Assembly: GCA_964454685.1 (NCBI GenBank)
Contig: CAYVTZ010000032.1
Location: 1 to 36,932 of the forward strand
DNA length: 36,932 bases
DNA from: CAYVTZ01 sp964454685
Lineage (GTDB): Bacteria > Bacillota > Clostridia > Christensenellales > Christensenellaceae
Direction: 5' to 3'
The first letter of the stretch is position 1, and every line of letters begins with the position of its first letter. The position numbers and the translations under genes are program-made. The notes below the pieces were generated by a model. The model was not told the DNA's origin, did no database searches, and saw nothing but the letters and a program-made list of their open reading frames with translations. Below, one piece after another: positions 16,200-24,660 of this stretch.

Positions 16200-19082
16200 C
16201 TACTTCACCAGCACTTTGCATGTTGCCTGCACGCCGCTGCCGTCCGCCGCATACGCCGTGATGTACGCCACGCCACTTTTCTGCGCAGTCACTCTGCCGC
16301 GCTGGTTGACCGTTGCAACACGCACATCACTGCTTCTCCAGATTAATGTCTTGCTGGTTGCGTCACTTGGTAAAATGCCGACTTTCAGCTGTGTCTTTCC
16401 CTCGTATGCTTTTAAGGTAAGTGCAGTGCGGTTCAGTCTCAATTCACGCACGTAGGTCAAGCCCTTGGTCACATAAATACGGCACTTGGCCATTTTTCCG
16501 CTGCCATCCATCGCTTTTGCCGTAATCACAGCCGTACCCGGTCTCAATCCTTTGATGGTTCCATTGCTGTTCACCATCACCACTTTGCTGTTGTTGCTCT
16601 TCCAGCGGAGCGCCTTGTTGGTTGCGCCACCCGGCATCACAGACGCATGCAACGTCAACCGTCGACCCACGCCAATCTGCACCGTTGTCGGCGCAATCAC
16701 AACGGATTCCACCGGCTTGTTGCGATAGGTGAGAATGCTGCATTGCGCGCTCACGTTGCTGCCATCTGTTGCGGTCGCCGTGATGATCGCCGTACCCGCT
16801 TGCCTTGCGCTCACTCTGCCTTGCGCGTCTACCGTAGCCACATTGGGGTCACTGCTCTTCCACTCCAGCGACTGATTGGTCGCAAAGCTTGGATAGATCA
16901 CTGCCTTAATTTGCGCCGTTTTGCCCACTTCTGTGGGAGCTGCGGGCGGAGTGATTTGAATGCTTTCCACCGGCACCGTTCCCGCTTCAAACGTCACATG
17001 AATGGTGTGATTCGCACTCACATCGGAAAAGGTGTAGCGATTCACTTTTCCTACGCTCTTGCCGTCTATCAGCACATCGCGCAACATATATCCCGCAAAA
17101 GGAGTCATCGTAAAGGTCTGTGCCTGCCCTTTTGTCACCGCCACCGCGCCGCTCGGCGAAATCACACCGCCGCTTCCTGCCGATGCCGTTACGGTAAATT
17201 GCTGCGCAAGTGCCGCTAATTTCACCTCACTGTCCCCCGACGCGTACTCTGCAATATAATATTTCGCGTCGTCTGACTGGAAAGCGCTCACATCACTCTG
17301 TTTTAACGTGTAGCCGGCTGCGGCACGCGCAAACGTCGCCTTTACATCCTGCGTCGGTTTGTCTGCTGTGGTAACACCAATTTTCCCCGTCAGCGCGCCT
17401 GCAATGTCTACGACTGCGTCCGTCATCAAAACCAAATTGCACAGCCTTCCATTCGCAGTGTTACCTTGTATCACCACACCACCCGAAATACTGGACTGCA
17501 ATCCGTTCGAATTTTCCACAATATTCACCGCGCCGTCGCTGGATTTGGTTAAATTGTTCGTGATGCTGCCGCCTTTTAGAATTACCTGACCACCGGAACC
17601 AACTGCAATCGCGCTCGCCGCACTCGGGCTAACGTTTTCCACAATGCTGCCGCCGTTCATTTCAAACGTACCCACCCATACGTTGACGGGAATGCCTGTG
17701 TTGCCAATTCCCTGTGCGCCAATGCTACCGCCATTCATTGTAAATGTACTCGAAGGCATGCTTCTTCCAAAATCAATGACAGATGTGGCTGATACGTTGT
17801 CCTGCACCACACCGCCGTTCATCGTAATGTTTGTGTCTCCATTCGCATACAGTACGGCTCCGCGCTGCGCGGTATTCCCCGAAAAAACCATGCCGTTCTC
17901 AATGCCGATTTCTCCGTACTCTGTGTAAATCGCGCCGCCTAAATCTGTCGCGCAGTTATTGGATATGCTGCCTGCCTGCAGATCGGCCGCACCTGTCAGC
18001 ATACGGATGCCGCCGCCCCATGCCACTGCGGTGTTACCCGTGATCAACGCATCCTGATGGTTCATCGTCAATTTTCCGGCCCACAGGCACACCCCTGCCG
18101 CCGACACCGCCTGATTTTTCGTGATTCTTCCTTCCTGCATCACCAGCACAGCATCTTCAATCGGCTGCGCATCGTTATGCTCATCTCCCAAAAAGACGCC
18201 CGCGCCAATCTCCGCCTTGCAGGATTCAATCGAACCGCCATCCTTGATGTTCAACGTGCCTTTTGTGACGCTTACACCGCCGCCCGCAATCGTGCCGTTC
18301 ACATTGTCATTTTGAGCAATCGCTCCTCCCGCACCCAAAGTCAGCACACCGCCGCCCACTACGACCACAGCCGGTTCATCCGCTTTGGATACCTCGCCAT
18401 ATCCGTGAATCACAAAGTTTTCAATCGATACGTTGCCGTTCACGCCCACTTCCAGCAGTCTTTTTCGATATGCGTTGCCGGCTTTGTCCCGGTACATCGC
18501 TTGTCTGTCTCCCTCCGTTGAGGTAATCAGGCATGTTCCCGTAATGGCAGGGATTTCACTCGTAATATCCACTTCATTCATGAATACAATTTTATTCGCC
18601 GTACCCGCATTCACCGCATTCACGGCATCAATCAATGACGCCTCGTCTGTCACCTGCACCTCGCCCGACGCAAGCATCACCATGCTCGATTCCTCGTTGG
18701 GCATTGCGCTTGGTTCCACACTCGTCGTTGCGCTTGGCATTGCGTTTGGTTCTTCACTTGTCACCTCATCCGGCTCCATGCTCGGCTGCATACTCGATTC
18801 CACGCTTGGCTGCCCACTTGATTCTGCGCTTGGCTGCATGCTCGGTTCTTCGCTCGGCTGCACACTTGATTCTGGACTCGGTTCATTGCTCGGCGCCGCA
18901 CCGGGCTGTTCGTTCGGTGTCGGTGATGGTTCCATACTCGGCACAGCCGATGGCTGCTGCTCCTCCACCGCCGCGCTTTCCACCACAACCGGCACATCCT
19001 CCGCCAGCGTAACAGCCGGAACACAAATACTGATTGAAATGGCAATCACCACCACAATAGCCATGAATTTCTTTTTGAACAT
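16200..19082 (-). CDS. Secreted beta-helix protein with InlB-type repeat and three Big_2 domains
   Basis: Large surface or secreted protein of 960 residues, exact role unknown. A signal peptide (MFKKKF, hydrophobic core, probable cut after AVTLA near 27) is followed by a linker rich in Ser, Pro and Glu, with recurring QPS and EPS units (about 40-143). A long right-handed beta-helix region (about 150-630) has recurring GNTA, GGxI and GGAIYTE-like turns. Then come one InlB/Listeria-type repeat (about 633-704) and three tandem bacterial Ig-like Big_2 domains to the end. There is no LPXTG motif, SLH domain or transmembrane anchor, so attachment may be non-covalent. TTG at 19133 is open but ATG at 19082 has GGAGG eight bases upstream and gives a proper signal peptide. 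It could be an adhesin or glycan-binding protein; no catalytic motif was recognised. Confidence 0.85.
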   Translation of the reverse strand: MFKKKFMAIVVVIAISISICVPAVTLAEDVPVVVESAAVEEQQPSAVPSMEPSPTPNEQPGAAPSNEPSPESSVQPSEEPSMQPSAESSGQPSVESSMQPSMEPDEVTSEEPNAMPSATTSVEPSAMPNEESSMVMLASGEVQVTDEASLIDAVNAVNAGTANKIVFMNEVDITSEIPAITGTCLITSTEGDRQAMYRDKAGNAYRKRLLEVGVNGNVSIENFVIHGYGEVSKADEPAVVVVGGGVLTLGAGGAIAQNDNVNGTIAGGGVSVTKGTLNIKDGGSIESCKAEIGAGVFLGDEHNDAQPIEDAVLVMQEGRITKNQAVSAAGVCLWAGKLTMNHQDALITGNTAVAWGGGIRMLTGAADLQAGSISNNCATDLGGAIYTEYGEIGIENGMVFSGNTAQRGAVLYANGDTNITMNGGVVQDNVSATSVIDFGRSMPSSTFTMNGGSIGAQGIGNTGIPVNVWVGTFEMNGGSIVENVSPSAASAIAVGSGGQVILKGGSITNNLTKSSDGAVNIVENSNGLQSSISGGVVIQGNTANGRLCNLVLMTDAVVDIAGALTGKIGVTTADKPTQDVKATFARAAAGYTLKQSDVSAFQSDDAKYYIAEYASGDSEVKLAALAQQFTVTASAGSGGVISPSGAVAVTKGQAQTFTMTPFAGYMLRDVLIDGKSVGKVNRYTFSDVSANHTIHVTFEAGTVPVESIQITPPAAPTEVGKTAQIKAVIYPSFATNQSLEWKSSDPNVATVDAQGRVSARQAGTAIITATATDGSNVSAQCSILTYRNKPVESVVIAPTTVQIGVGRRLTLHASVMPGGATNKALRWKSNNSKVVMVNSNGTIKGLRPGTAVITAKAMDGSGKMAKCRIYVTKGLTYVRELRLNRTALTLKAYEGKTQLKVGILPSDATSKTLIWRSSDVRVATVNQRGRVTAQKSGVAYITAYAADGSGVQATCKVLVK

Positions 19083-19164
19083 CAAGATATCCTCCGGTAC
19101 ACCCTCACCGCACCGATGCAAGGCATCGCGCAAGAGTATGCTCTTTCAAATTTATTATAATATC

Positions 19165-19193
19165 ATTATAGATTTTGATATCCACGCAGTCAA
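19165..19193 (-). promoter_or_regulatory. Sigma-A promoter of the beta-helix/Big_2 gene
   Basis: On the minus strand TTGACT (19188-19193), 17 bp, TATAAT (19165-19170), about 80 bp before the ATG. The match to consensus is strong. Confidence 0.82.
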
Positions 19194-19263
19194 TCCTTGA
19201 AACACACCATTTCGCTTGATGTGACGAAAATGCTTCGTGCACCTCGATCATTCAACAACACAG

Positions 19264-19292
19264 CAAAAAAAGAACCGGATCACTCCGGTTCT
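19264..19292 (-). terminator. Rho-independent terminator after putP
   Basis: On the minus strand a 9-bp stem AGAACCGGA/TCCGGTTCT with a four-base loop is followed by a T-tract. It lies about 20 bp past the putP stop. Confidence 0.92.
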
Positions 19293-19310
19293 CAGGCATT
19301 AATTTCAGTT

Positions 19311-20849
19311 TTATCCCTTTTGCGTTTGCTCCTTGGCATATGCATCCGCTCCTTTTGCAACGCTGCACAACTCACGCACTTCCTCAAATTCCGCTTGGAT
19401 CTCCTGCGTCGGTTCTTTGGTTGCCAGGCTGACCACCACGCACAGGATCAGCGCAATCACAAATCCGGGCACCAGTTCGTACAGCCCCGTTCCCGAAGCC
19501 AGATTCTTCCACAGGATCACCGTCACAAACCCGCCGATGATGCCCGCCAAAGCGCCTTGCGCGTTGGTGCGCTTCCAGAAGAGCGCCATCAAAATCACAG
19601 GGCCAAACGCAGCACCAAAGCCCGCCCATGCGTAGCTGACCAATCCCATAATGGTATCCCCCGTCAGCGCAATCACAATCGCAATCAGCGCAATGCCGAT
19701 TACACCAAAGCGACCAATCCACATCAAGCGCTTGTCGCTGATCTGCTTCTTAGAAAACTTCTTGTAAATGTCGTTTGTAATTGCGGAAGATGCCACCAAA
19801 AGCTGCGAATCCGCTGTACTCATCACCGCTGCCAAAATCGCAGAAAGCAGGATTCCTGCCACCACAGGCGGGAAAAGCTGGAATGCCATCACCATAAAGA
19901 CTTTTTCGGCTTCTGCGCCGCTCGCAGCAAGCATATCCCCAAGATACACTCTGCCCACTACGCCAATCAGAATCGCGCCAATCAGCGCAATCACAATCCA
20001 TCCTGTGGCAACGCGTCTTGATACTTTGATCATGCGCGCGTCCTTAATCGCCATATAACGCACTAAAATGTGCGGCATGCCAAGGTATCCAAGTCCCCAC
20101 GCAAGGTTTGAGATAACCGAAAGCGGTGATAGCGCGCTGCCATCCGCTTTGGAAAATAAGTTCAGAAATTCCGGTGCCACTTGCTTTGCGGCGTCTACCG
20201 TCTGTTCAAAGCCGCCCAGCTTGCCCATTGCCGCCAGCGGAACAATGACAATGGCAACAATCATCAGCATGCCCTGAAAAAAGTCCGTCCAGCACACCGC
20301 CATAAATCCACCCAAAAAGGTGTATGCGATAATGACCGCGACGCAAATAAACATACCCAGTTTAAAATCAAATCCGGGGAAAATCGCCGTAAATACGTTG
20401 CCCCCCGCAATAAATCCGGATGCCACATAAAAGGTGAAAAACACCAGTATCACCACAGAGCTGATCAACCGTAATAAGCCGCGCTTGTCGCGGAAACGAT
20501 TCTCAAAAAATTCCGGCAGCGTAATGGAATCGCCCGAAACAAACGTATAATGACGCAACCGCTTTGCGATGACCAGCCACGAAATATACGCGCCCACCGC
20601 AAGACCAATACCAATCCATGCCTCGCTCATGCCCGCCAGATACAGCGCGCCCGGCAGGCCCATCAGCAGCCAGCCGCTCATGTCGGATGCCTGTGCAGAA
20701 AGTGCTGTCACATACGGGTTCATCCCGCGGCTTCCCAACATATAGTCCGAAAGATTGCCGGATTTCTTATAAAAATAGAACCCCACACAGAGCACCAAAA
20801 TCAGATAGCCGGCAAACGCCAAAAAGACCCCTAAATCAAATACAACCAC
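19311..20849 (-). CDS. putP: Sodium/proline symporter PutP
   Basis: Sodium:solute symporter family (SSS) membrane protein that imports L-proline with sodium; 512 residues and about 13 hydrophobic helices. Diagnostic stretches are SDYMLGSRGMNPYVTALSAQ near the N-terminus, SDMSGWLLMGLPGALY in the substrate/sodium region, and ILLSAILAAVMSTADSQLLV, the family signature on the later sodium-site helix. GTG at 20849 has GGAGG six bases upstream. It is a single-gene unit with its own promoter and terminator. Proline is assigned by similarity of these motifs; a related solute is possible. Confidence 0.92.
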   Translation of the reverse strand: MVVFDLGVFLAFAGYLILVLCVGFYFYKKSGNLSDYMLGSRGMNPYVTALSAQASDMSGWLLMGLPGALYLAGMSEAWIGIGLAVGAYISWLVIAKRLRHYTFVSGDSITLPEFFENRFRDKRGLLRLISSVVILVFFTFYVASGFIAGGNVFTAIFPGFDFKLGMFICVAVIIAYTFLGGFMAVCWTDFFQGMLMIVAIVIVPLAAMGKLGGFEQTVDAAKQVAPEFLNLFSKADGSALSPLSVISNLAWGLGYLGMPHILVRYMAIKDARMIKVSRRVATGWIVIALIGAILIGVVGRVYLGDMLAASGAEAEKVFMVMAFQLFPPVVAGILLSAILAAVMSTADSQLLVASSAITNDIYKKFSKKQISDKRLMWIGRFGVIGIALIAIVIALTGDTIMGLVSYAWAGFGAAFGPVILMALFWKRTNAQGALAGIIGGFVTVILWKNLASGTGLYELVPGFVIALILCVVVSLATKEPTQEIQAEFEEVRELCSVAKGADAYAKEQTQKG

Positions 20850-20998
20850 AAATTACCTCCCCCAATTTGGATCCATCCGTAATATCGCCGCAGCGAATTA
20901 TTCTTAAATGTCAATCAGCCCAACAGCCTCATAATAAAGACAACATTTATTTGGAAAAGCGTTTGCCCGGATACGGCAGAATTTACTTTTACCATAGT

Positions 20999-21027
20999 AT
21001 TATACTAAATCGTTCACACCATTTCAA
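20999..21027 (-). promoter_or_regulatory. Sigma-A promoter of putP
   Basis: On the minus strand TTGAAA (21022-21027), 17 bp, TATAAT (20999-21004). This leaves a leader of roughly 145 nt before the GTG start, in which I see no recognised riboswitch. Confidence 0.75.
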
Positions 21028-21037
21028 GCAAAAAGGC

Positions 21038-21066
21038 AAAAAAGCCGGAAAACGCGGCTTTCCGGC
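21038..21066 (-). terminator. Terminator after the yajC-scfA-scfB-carbonic anhydrase operon
   Basis: On the minus strand GCCGGAAA/TTTCCGGC with a seven-base loop is followed by six T residues. It lies about 30 bp past the carbonic anhydrase stop and just upstream of the putP promoter. Confidence 0.88.
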
Positions 21067-21094
21067 ACTGTATCACATCCGTTCAAGCGCGCAG

Positions 21095-21631
21095 CTATTC
21101 CGGTTGCCCGCAGTCCGTCAATACTTCACCTGTGCGGAAGTATTCCTTCACCTCGATGTAATGCTCTGCCGCATACACCTGATATGCGCGTTCTTCCTGA
21201 CTCAACGCCCGCGTCACCTTCGCCGGAACACCCATGCACATATGCCCTTCGGGAATCGTTTTGCCCGGCGGAACCAACGTCCCCGCCGCCACACACGCAC
21301 CGCGCTCAATGTGCGCACCGTCCAGTACAATCGCGCCAATGCCGATCAGCGCGCCATCGTCAATCACACACGAATGCAGCTTAACGCCATGCCCCACTAC
21401 CACATTCGCTCCAATCACCAACGGTTCGTGCGAATTGGTATGCAGCACACAGTTATCCTGAACATTGGAGTTTTCCCCCAGTGTGATGCGCTGCAAATCT
21501 CCACGGATCACCGCGCCATGCCATACGCTCGCATGATCTTCGATCACCACATCCCCCACAATCTGCGCAGACGGATGCACAAACGCCGTTTTCGCAATGC
21601 GCGGTCTCTTCCCTTGAATTTCATAGATCAT
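21095..21631 (-). CDS. Gamma-class carbonic anhydrase-like left-handed beta-helix protein
   Basis: Hexapeptide-repeat protein of the gamma carbonic anhydrase/YrdA family; 178 residues. Rows such as PSAQIVGDVVIEDHASVWHG build a left-handed beta-helix. The three zinc-ligand histidines of the family are present as H64 (VLHTNSH), H81 and H86 (GHGVKLH), and R43 and D45 (VIRGDLQ) are conserved. A trimer with zinc at the subunit interfaces is expected. Several family members lack measurable carbonic anhydrase activity, so the activity is not certain. Its ATG directly follows the scfB stop (TAGATG), so translational coupling is likely. Confidence 0.88.
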   Translation of the reverse strand: MIYEIQGKRPRIAKTAFVHPSAQIVGDVVIEDHASVWHGAVIRGDLQRITLGENSNVQDNCVLHTNSHEPLVIGANVVVGHGVKLHSCVIDDGALIGIGAIVLDGAHIERGACVAAGTLVPPGKTIPEGHMCMGVPAKVTRALSQEERAYQVYAAEHYIEVKEYFRTGEVLTDCGQPE

Positions 21632-22942
21632 CTATGCTTCCCCGCCAAACACTTTGAGCGCAAGCGCAGTTTCAATGCGCTTCTTTTCCGTTTCGCAGCC
21701 GATTGTGTACGGCTTCTTGATGTCGCCCGTCCAGTGAAAGGCATTCGCCGCACAGCCACCGGAGCAGTAATATTTCGCCCAACAAGCAGAGCACCCTCCC
21801 TTCGAGTACACATGCGTGTCTACAAACTGCTGACGCAGCGTTTCATTCAAGTCATGATCAAAAACATTCCCCATCTCAAAGCCATCCATGCCGGAAAACT
21901 GATGGCAGGGATAAAGCTTTCCATCCGCCGCAACCGCCAGATATTCACTGCCCGCGCCGCAGCCACGCAGCCGCTTGTTGAGGCATGGGCCGGAATTTAA
22001 GTCAATCATAAAATGGAAGAAATTGAACGCGCGCCCCTCTTGCTCCCGCATTTCGTACTCCCGCGCCAGCGCGTCATATTCTTCAAAAATGCGCGGAAGA
22101 TGCTCCTCCCGAATGGCAAAGTCCTCACCCGTCACCACCGGCTCCACGGAAATCTGGTCAAAGCCTTCATTTGCAATGGCAATCACATCTTGGGAGAAGT
22201 CAAGGTTTTGCGCCGTATACGTGCCCCGCACATAGTATTCCTGTCCGTTGCGCCCCGCAACAATTTTCTTTGCGTTGGCAAGCACTTGATCATAGCTGCC
22301 CCTGCCCGCAACATTCTTGCGCATTTTGTCGTGCACTTCCTTGCGTCCGTCCATGCTGATCACGACGTTCTTCATCTCCCGATTCATGAACTCAATCATC
22401 TCGTCGGTCACATGAAACGCGTTGGTGGTAAGCGTAAAGCGAATGTTTTTTCCGTGCAGCTTTTCCTGCGTTCTGCCATATTCCACCGTCTGCTTCACAA
22501 CATCAAAATTCATGAGCGGCTCACCGCCGAAAAAGTCAATTTCAAGATTCGTGCGTCCGCCCGAATGCGCAATTAAAAAGTCAATCGCCGCTTTCGCCGT
22601 TTCCGGCGACATCATCTGGCGGCTCCCATGGTATTCACCCGTCTGCGCAAAGCAATAGGCACAGCGCAGATTGCAGTCCTGCGCCACCAACAGACACAGC
22701 GCCTTCACCACCTGCTCCGGAAATACAATCTTTGTCTGCTCCGGCTGTGAAAACAACAGTCCCTGCTCGCTGATTTGCGCAATCTCCGCCAGCACTTCGC
22801 GTGTTTCGTCCGTTTCTTCCACTCGCTCCCCCGCAATCATACGCGCCAAAATCTCGCGCGCCTGCGCGTCTATGATATGCAGCGAACCGGATTCCACATC
22901 CAGCGCCGCATGCTTGCCCTTCCAATCAATCAAATGTACCAT
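21632..22942 (-). CDS. scfB: SCIFF thioether maturase (radical SAM/SPASM)
   Basis: Radical-SAM enzyme that installs Cys-to-residue thioether links in the SCIFF ranthipeptide encoded just upstream. In 436 residues the SAM cluster motif is CNLRCAYCFA (C90, C94, C97). The DFFGGEPLMNFDVV strand and a C-terminal SPASM/twitch Cys-rich region (CGAGSEYLAVAADGKLYPCH, then GGCSACWAKYYCSGGCAANA) hold the auxiliary clusters. The frame stays open 35 codons upstream, but that part is translation of the dispersed element; ATG at 22942 with GAGG five bases before it gives the normal N-terminus MVHLIDWKG. The operon is yajC-scfA-scfB-carbonic anhydrase. Confidence 0.94.
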   Translation of the reverse strand: MVHLIDWKGKHAALDVESGSLHIIDAQAREILARMIAGERVEETDETREVLAEIAQISEQGLLFSQPEQTKIVFPEQVVKALCLLVAQDCNLRCAYCFAQTGEYHGSRQMMSPETAKAAIDFLIAHSGGRTNLEIDFFGGEPLMNFDVVKQTVEYGRTQEKLHGKNIRFTLTTNAFHVTDEMIEFMNREMKNVVISMDGRKEVHDKMRKNVAGRGSYDQVLANAKKIVAGRNGQEYYVRGTYTAQNLDFSQDVIAIANEGFDQISVEPVVTGEDFAIREEHLPRIFEEYDALAREYEMREQEGRAFNFFHFMIDLNSGPCLNKRLRGCGAGSEYLAVAADGKLYPCHQFSGMDGFEMGNVFDHDLNETLRQQFVDTHVYSKGGCSACWAKYYCSGGCAANAFHWTGDIKKPYTIGCETEKKRIETALALKVFGGEA

Positions 22943-22982
22943 ATATTCCTCTATGTTCAAACGTTCCCTATACATACAGAAA

Positions 22983-23211
22983 GCAGCCGTCAGGCTGCCC
23001 CAGGCTGTCGATAAAGCCGCAACCGTCATTATATAAGTATGGAACATGCTTATATAACGACTTCCATCGTTGCCGAAATTGCAGAAATTTCAAAGAATCG
23101 AATATTCTATCTCGTCTTTTGCAATTTCCGGTGCCTTGACTTGCGGCCTTCTTAACAGCCTGACAAAGCGCCGAAACTTTTTAACACTCTGAGGCAGCCG
23201 TCAGGCTGCCC
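22983..23211. repeat. 18-bp direct repeats flanking element B
   Basis: GCAGCCGTCAGGCTGCCC occurs at 22983-23000 and again at 23194-23211. The first copy touches the 5' edge of element B; the second lies 31 bp beyond its 3' edge. Each copy is itself a hairpin (GCAGCC-GTCA-GGCTGC), and its CAGGCTG core matches the terminal repeat of the element. This could be a target-site duplication, a duplicated hairpin or part of the element. Confidence 0.7.
23001..23162 (+). repeat. Dispersed structured element, copy B
   Basis: Second copy of the element at 5538-5702, here 162 bp on the plus strand, antisense to the scfA-scfB transcript. Ends CAGGCTGTCGATAAAGCCGC and GCGGCCTTCTTAACAGCCTG pair better than in copy A. 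The internal stems are TTATATAAG/CTTATATAA with apical ATGGAA, and GAAATTGCA(G)AAA/TTTTGCAATTTC topped by AGAAT/ATTCT. Helix sequences differ from copy A while pairing is kept; TTCCATCGTTGCCG and ATCTCGTCTTTTGCA are unchanged. It occupies most of the 287-bp scfA-scfB spacer. Confidence 0.75.
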
Positions 23212-23229
23212 TCATCATCACTATAATCT

Positions 23230-23373
23230 TTAGTTCTTCTTCTCGCACTTCTGGTTTGCCAGTGTGCAGGAAGTCTTGCATGCAGACTGGCAGGATGTCT
23301 GGCATTCGCCGCAACCGCCCGTGTGCACCGTGTCCTTCAAATTATTTTTTGTTACTGTCTTAATGTGCTTCAT
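23230..23373 (-). CDS. scfA: SCIFF ranthipeptide precursor (six cysteines in forty-five residues)
   Basis: Precursor of the SCIFF ribosomal peptide, widely conserved in Clostridia. The 47-residue product starts MKHIKTVTKNN and has six cysteines at 21, 24, 28, 32, 36 and 43 within CGECQTSCQSACKTSC and the following tail, the hallmark of the family. ATG at 23373 has GGAGG eight bases upstream. It is 20 bp after yajC and precedes the maturase scfB. The mature role is unproven; links to quorum sensing or redox have been proposed in the field. Confidence 0.95.
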   Translation of the reverse strand: MKHIKTVTKNNLKDTVHTGGCGECQTSCQSACKTSCTLANQKCEKKN

Positions 23374-23393
23374 CTCGCTTGCCTCCAGTCGGG

Positions 23394-23729
23394 TTATTTT
23401 GTGTCCGTATTCACCGGTGCGCCGTTTTCAAAGCTCTCCACCGATGCAATCGCACCCTTTGCAATTTCCATCTTCACTTTGTCCGGGCCGCATTCAAAGA
23501 TGATCAGGTCTTCCTTGATGGAAACAATCTTTCCATAAAAGCCACCAATGGTGCGAATGGTGTCGCCCACCTTGATGCTGGAAATCATTTCCTTAAATTT
23601 TTTCTCTTTCTTTTTGTTGGGCAAAATAATCAGCACAACGAAAATTACGATCAACAGAATCGGGAACAACCAGGTCATAGCGCTTGCACCGCCGCCACCG
23701 GTCAATCCGCTTGTGTCAATTTGTGGCAT
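23394..23729 (-). CDS. yajC: Preprotein translocase subunit YajC
   Basis: Small accessory subunit of the Sec translocon. The 111 residues have one transmembrane helix (about 19-36, rich in Ile, Val and Leu), then the basic NKKKEKKFKEMISSIKVGD and the YajC core GDTIRTIGGFYGKIVSIKED. ATG at 23729 has AGGCGG ten bases upstream. It leads the operon with scfA-scfB. In many Clostridia yajC lies near queA and tgt; here those are about 4 kb upstream, with rubrerythrin and O-acetylation genes between. Confidence 0.94.
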   Translation of the reverse strand: MPQIDTSGLTGGGGASAMTWLFPILLIVIFVVLIILPNKKKEKKFKEMISSIKVGDTIRTIGGFYGKIVSIKEDLIIFECGPDKVKMEIAKGAIASVESFENGAPVNTDTK

Positions 23730-23763
23730 ATAAAATACCGCCTTTCTTTAACTTACAGCTACT

Positions 23764-23792
23764 ATCATATAAAAAAAATCGCCTTTCGTCAA
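23764..23792 (-). promoter_or_regulatory. Sigma-A promoter of yajC-scfA-scfB operon
   Basis: On the minus strand TTGACG (23787-23792), 17 bp, TATGAT (23764-23769), about 35 bp before the yajC ATG. Confidence 0.82.
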
Positions 23793-23856
23793 CCGCTTTT
23801 CACGTTTTCCACACAGTTTTTCGAGCAGATTGCTCCACAATGCTGTCTGCGCACAT

Positions 23857-23887
23857 AAAAAAGCTGCCCCCTTTACGGGAAGCAGCT
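23857..23887 (-). terminator. Rho-independent terminator after rubrerythrin
   Basis: On the minus strand AGCTGC/GCAGCT with an inner CCC/GGG pairing is followed by six T residues, about 20 bp past the rubrerythrin stop. Confidence 0.85.
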
Positions 23888-23906
23888 CTTTGTTTGCGTT
23901 TTCACT

Positions 23907-24446
23907 TTATTTTACAACGCGCTCCAAAAGCCCTTGGAATGCGCAACCGTGGCGCGCTTCGTCTTTTGCCATTTCATGTACAGCGTCATGAATCGCATCA
24001 TAGCCAAGCTCTTTTGCTTTCTTTGCAATCGCCATTTTTCCGGCCGTTGCACCGCACTCTGCATCCGCACGCAGCTGCAGGTTTTTCTTGGTATCCGCAA
24101 ACACCACTTCTCCCAGCATTTCTGCAAATCTTGCAGCGTGGTCTGCTTCTTCGTAAGCAATTCTCTTGTATGCTTCCGCAACTTCCGGATATCCTTCGCG
24201 GTCTGCCTGTCTGGACATTGCCAGATACATACCAATCTCTGTGCACTCGCCCATGAAGTTATCTTTCAAACCCTGAACGACTTCCGCATCCAGTCCTGCT
24301 GCGATTCCGATTTTATGCTCATCCGCCCATGCTCTCGCTGCGCCGGCAACCTCATCAAATTTCGAGCCATCCGCGCCGCACTGCGGGCATTTCGCCGGTC
24401 TTTCGCCTTCTACTGTGTAACCGCAAACTTGACATACATACTTCAT
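23907..24446 (-). CDS. Reverse rubrerythrin (rubredoxin domain first)
   Basis: Non-heme di-iron peroxidase that protects anaerobes from hydrogen peroxide and oxygen. In 179 residues the rubredoxin-type Fe(SCys)4 knuckle is N-terminal (C5-x2-C8 and C20-x2-C23, in MKYVCQVCGYTV and CPQCG), followed by a four-helix ferritin-like domain with GECTEIGMYL, AYEEADHAARFAEML and DEARHG carrying the iron ligands. This order is the opposite of classical rubrerythrin. ATG at 24446 has GGAGG nine bases upstream; eight extra upstream codons are open but unlikely. It is a single-gene unit ended by a terminator. The gap to the next gene shows a TATAAT-like box at 24473-24478. Confidence 0.93.
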   Translation of the reverse strand: MKYVCQVCGYTVEGERPAKCPQCGADGSKFDEVAGAARAWADEHKIGIAAGLDAEVVQGLKDNFMGECTEIGMYLAMSRQADREGYPEVAEAYKRIAYEEADHAARFAEMLGEVVFADTKKNLQLRADAECGATAGKMAIAKKAKELGYDAIHDAVHEMAKDEARHGCAFQGLLERVVK

Positions 24447-24576
24447 ATTTTCTTTCCTCCCAAGACACATTAATTATATTTTAAATTTGTCCGCACATTT
24501 CGTGCATCATTCATTTATTTTTAACCACCCGCGCACACCGCAAACATTTTTTACGACTTTTCTCGAAAAATCGGTT

Positions 24577-24612
24577 AAAAAAACGCAGCCTCGCGGCTTG
24601 CGAGATACTGCG
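24577..24612 (-). terminator. Terminator after the O-acetylation gene pair
   Basis: On the minus strand CGCAG..TCTCGC/GCGAG..CTGCG forms an interrupted stem of about ten pairs followed by seven T residues, roughly 50 bp past the AlgX-like gene. Confidence 0.8.
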
Positions 24613-24660
24613 CTTCAAAAAACTTGCGTGCAAATAGATCATCTTGCGGTGCTATCTGCT

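Noticed and set aside
22943..23047. 35-codon N-terminal extension of scfB
   Set aside because: It is translation of the dispersed element; the ATG at 22942 has a ribosome binding site and gives the family N-terminus.
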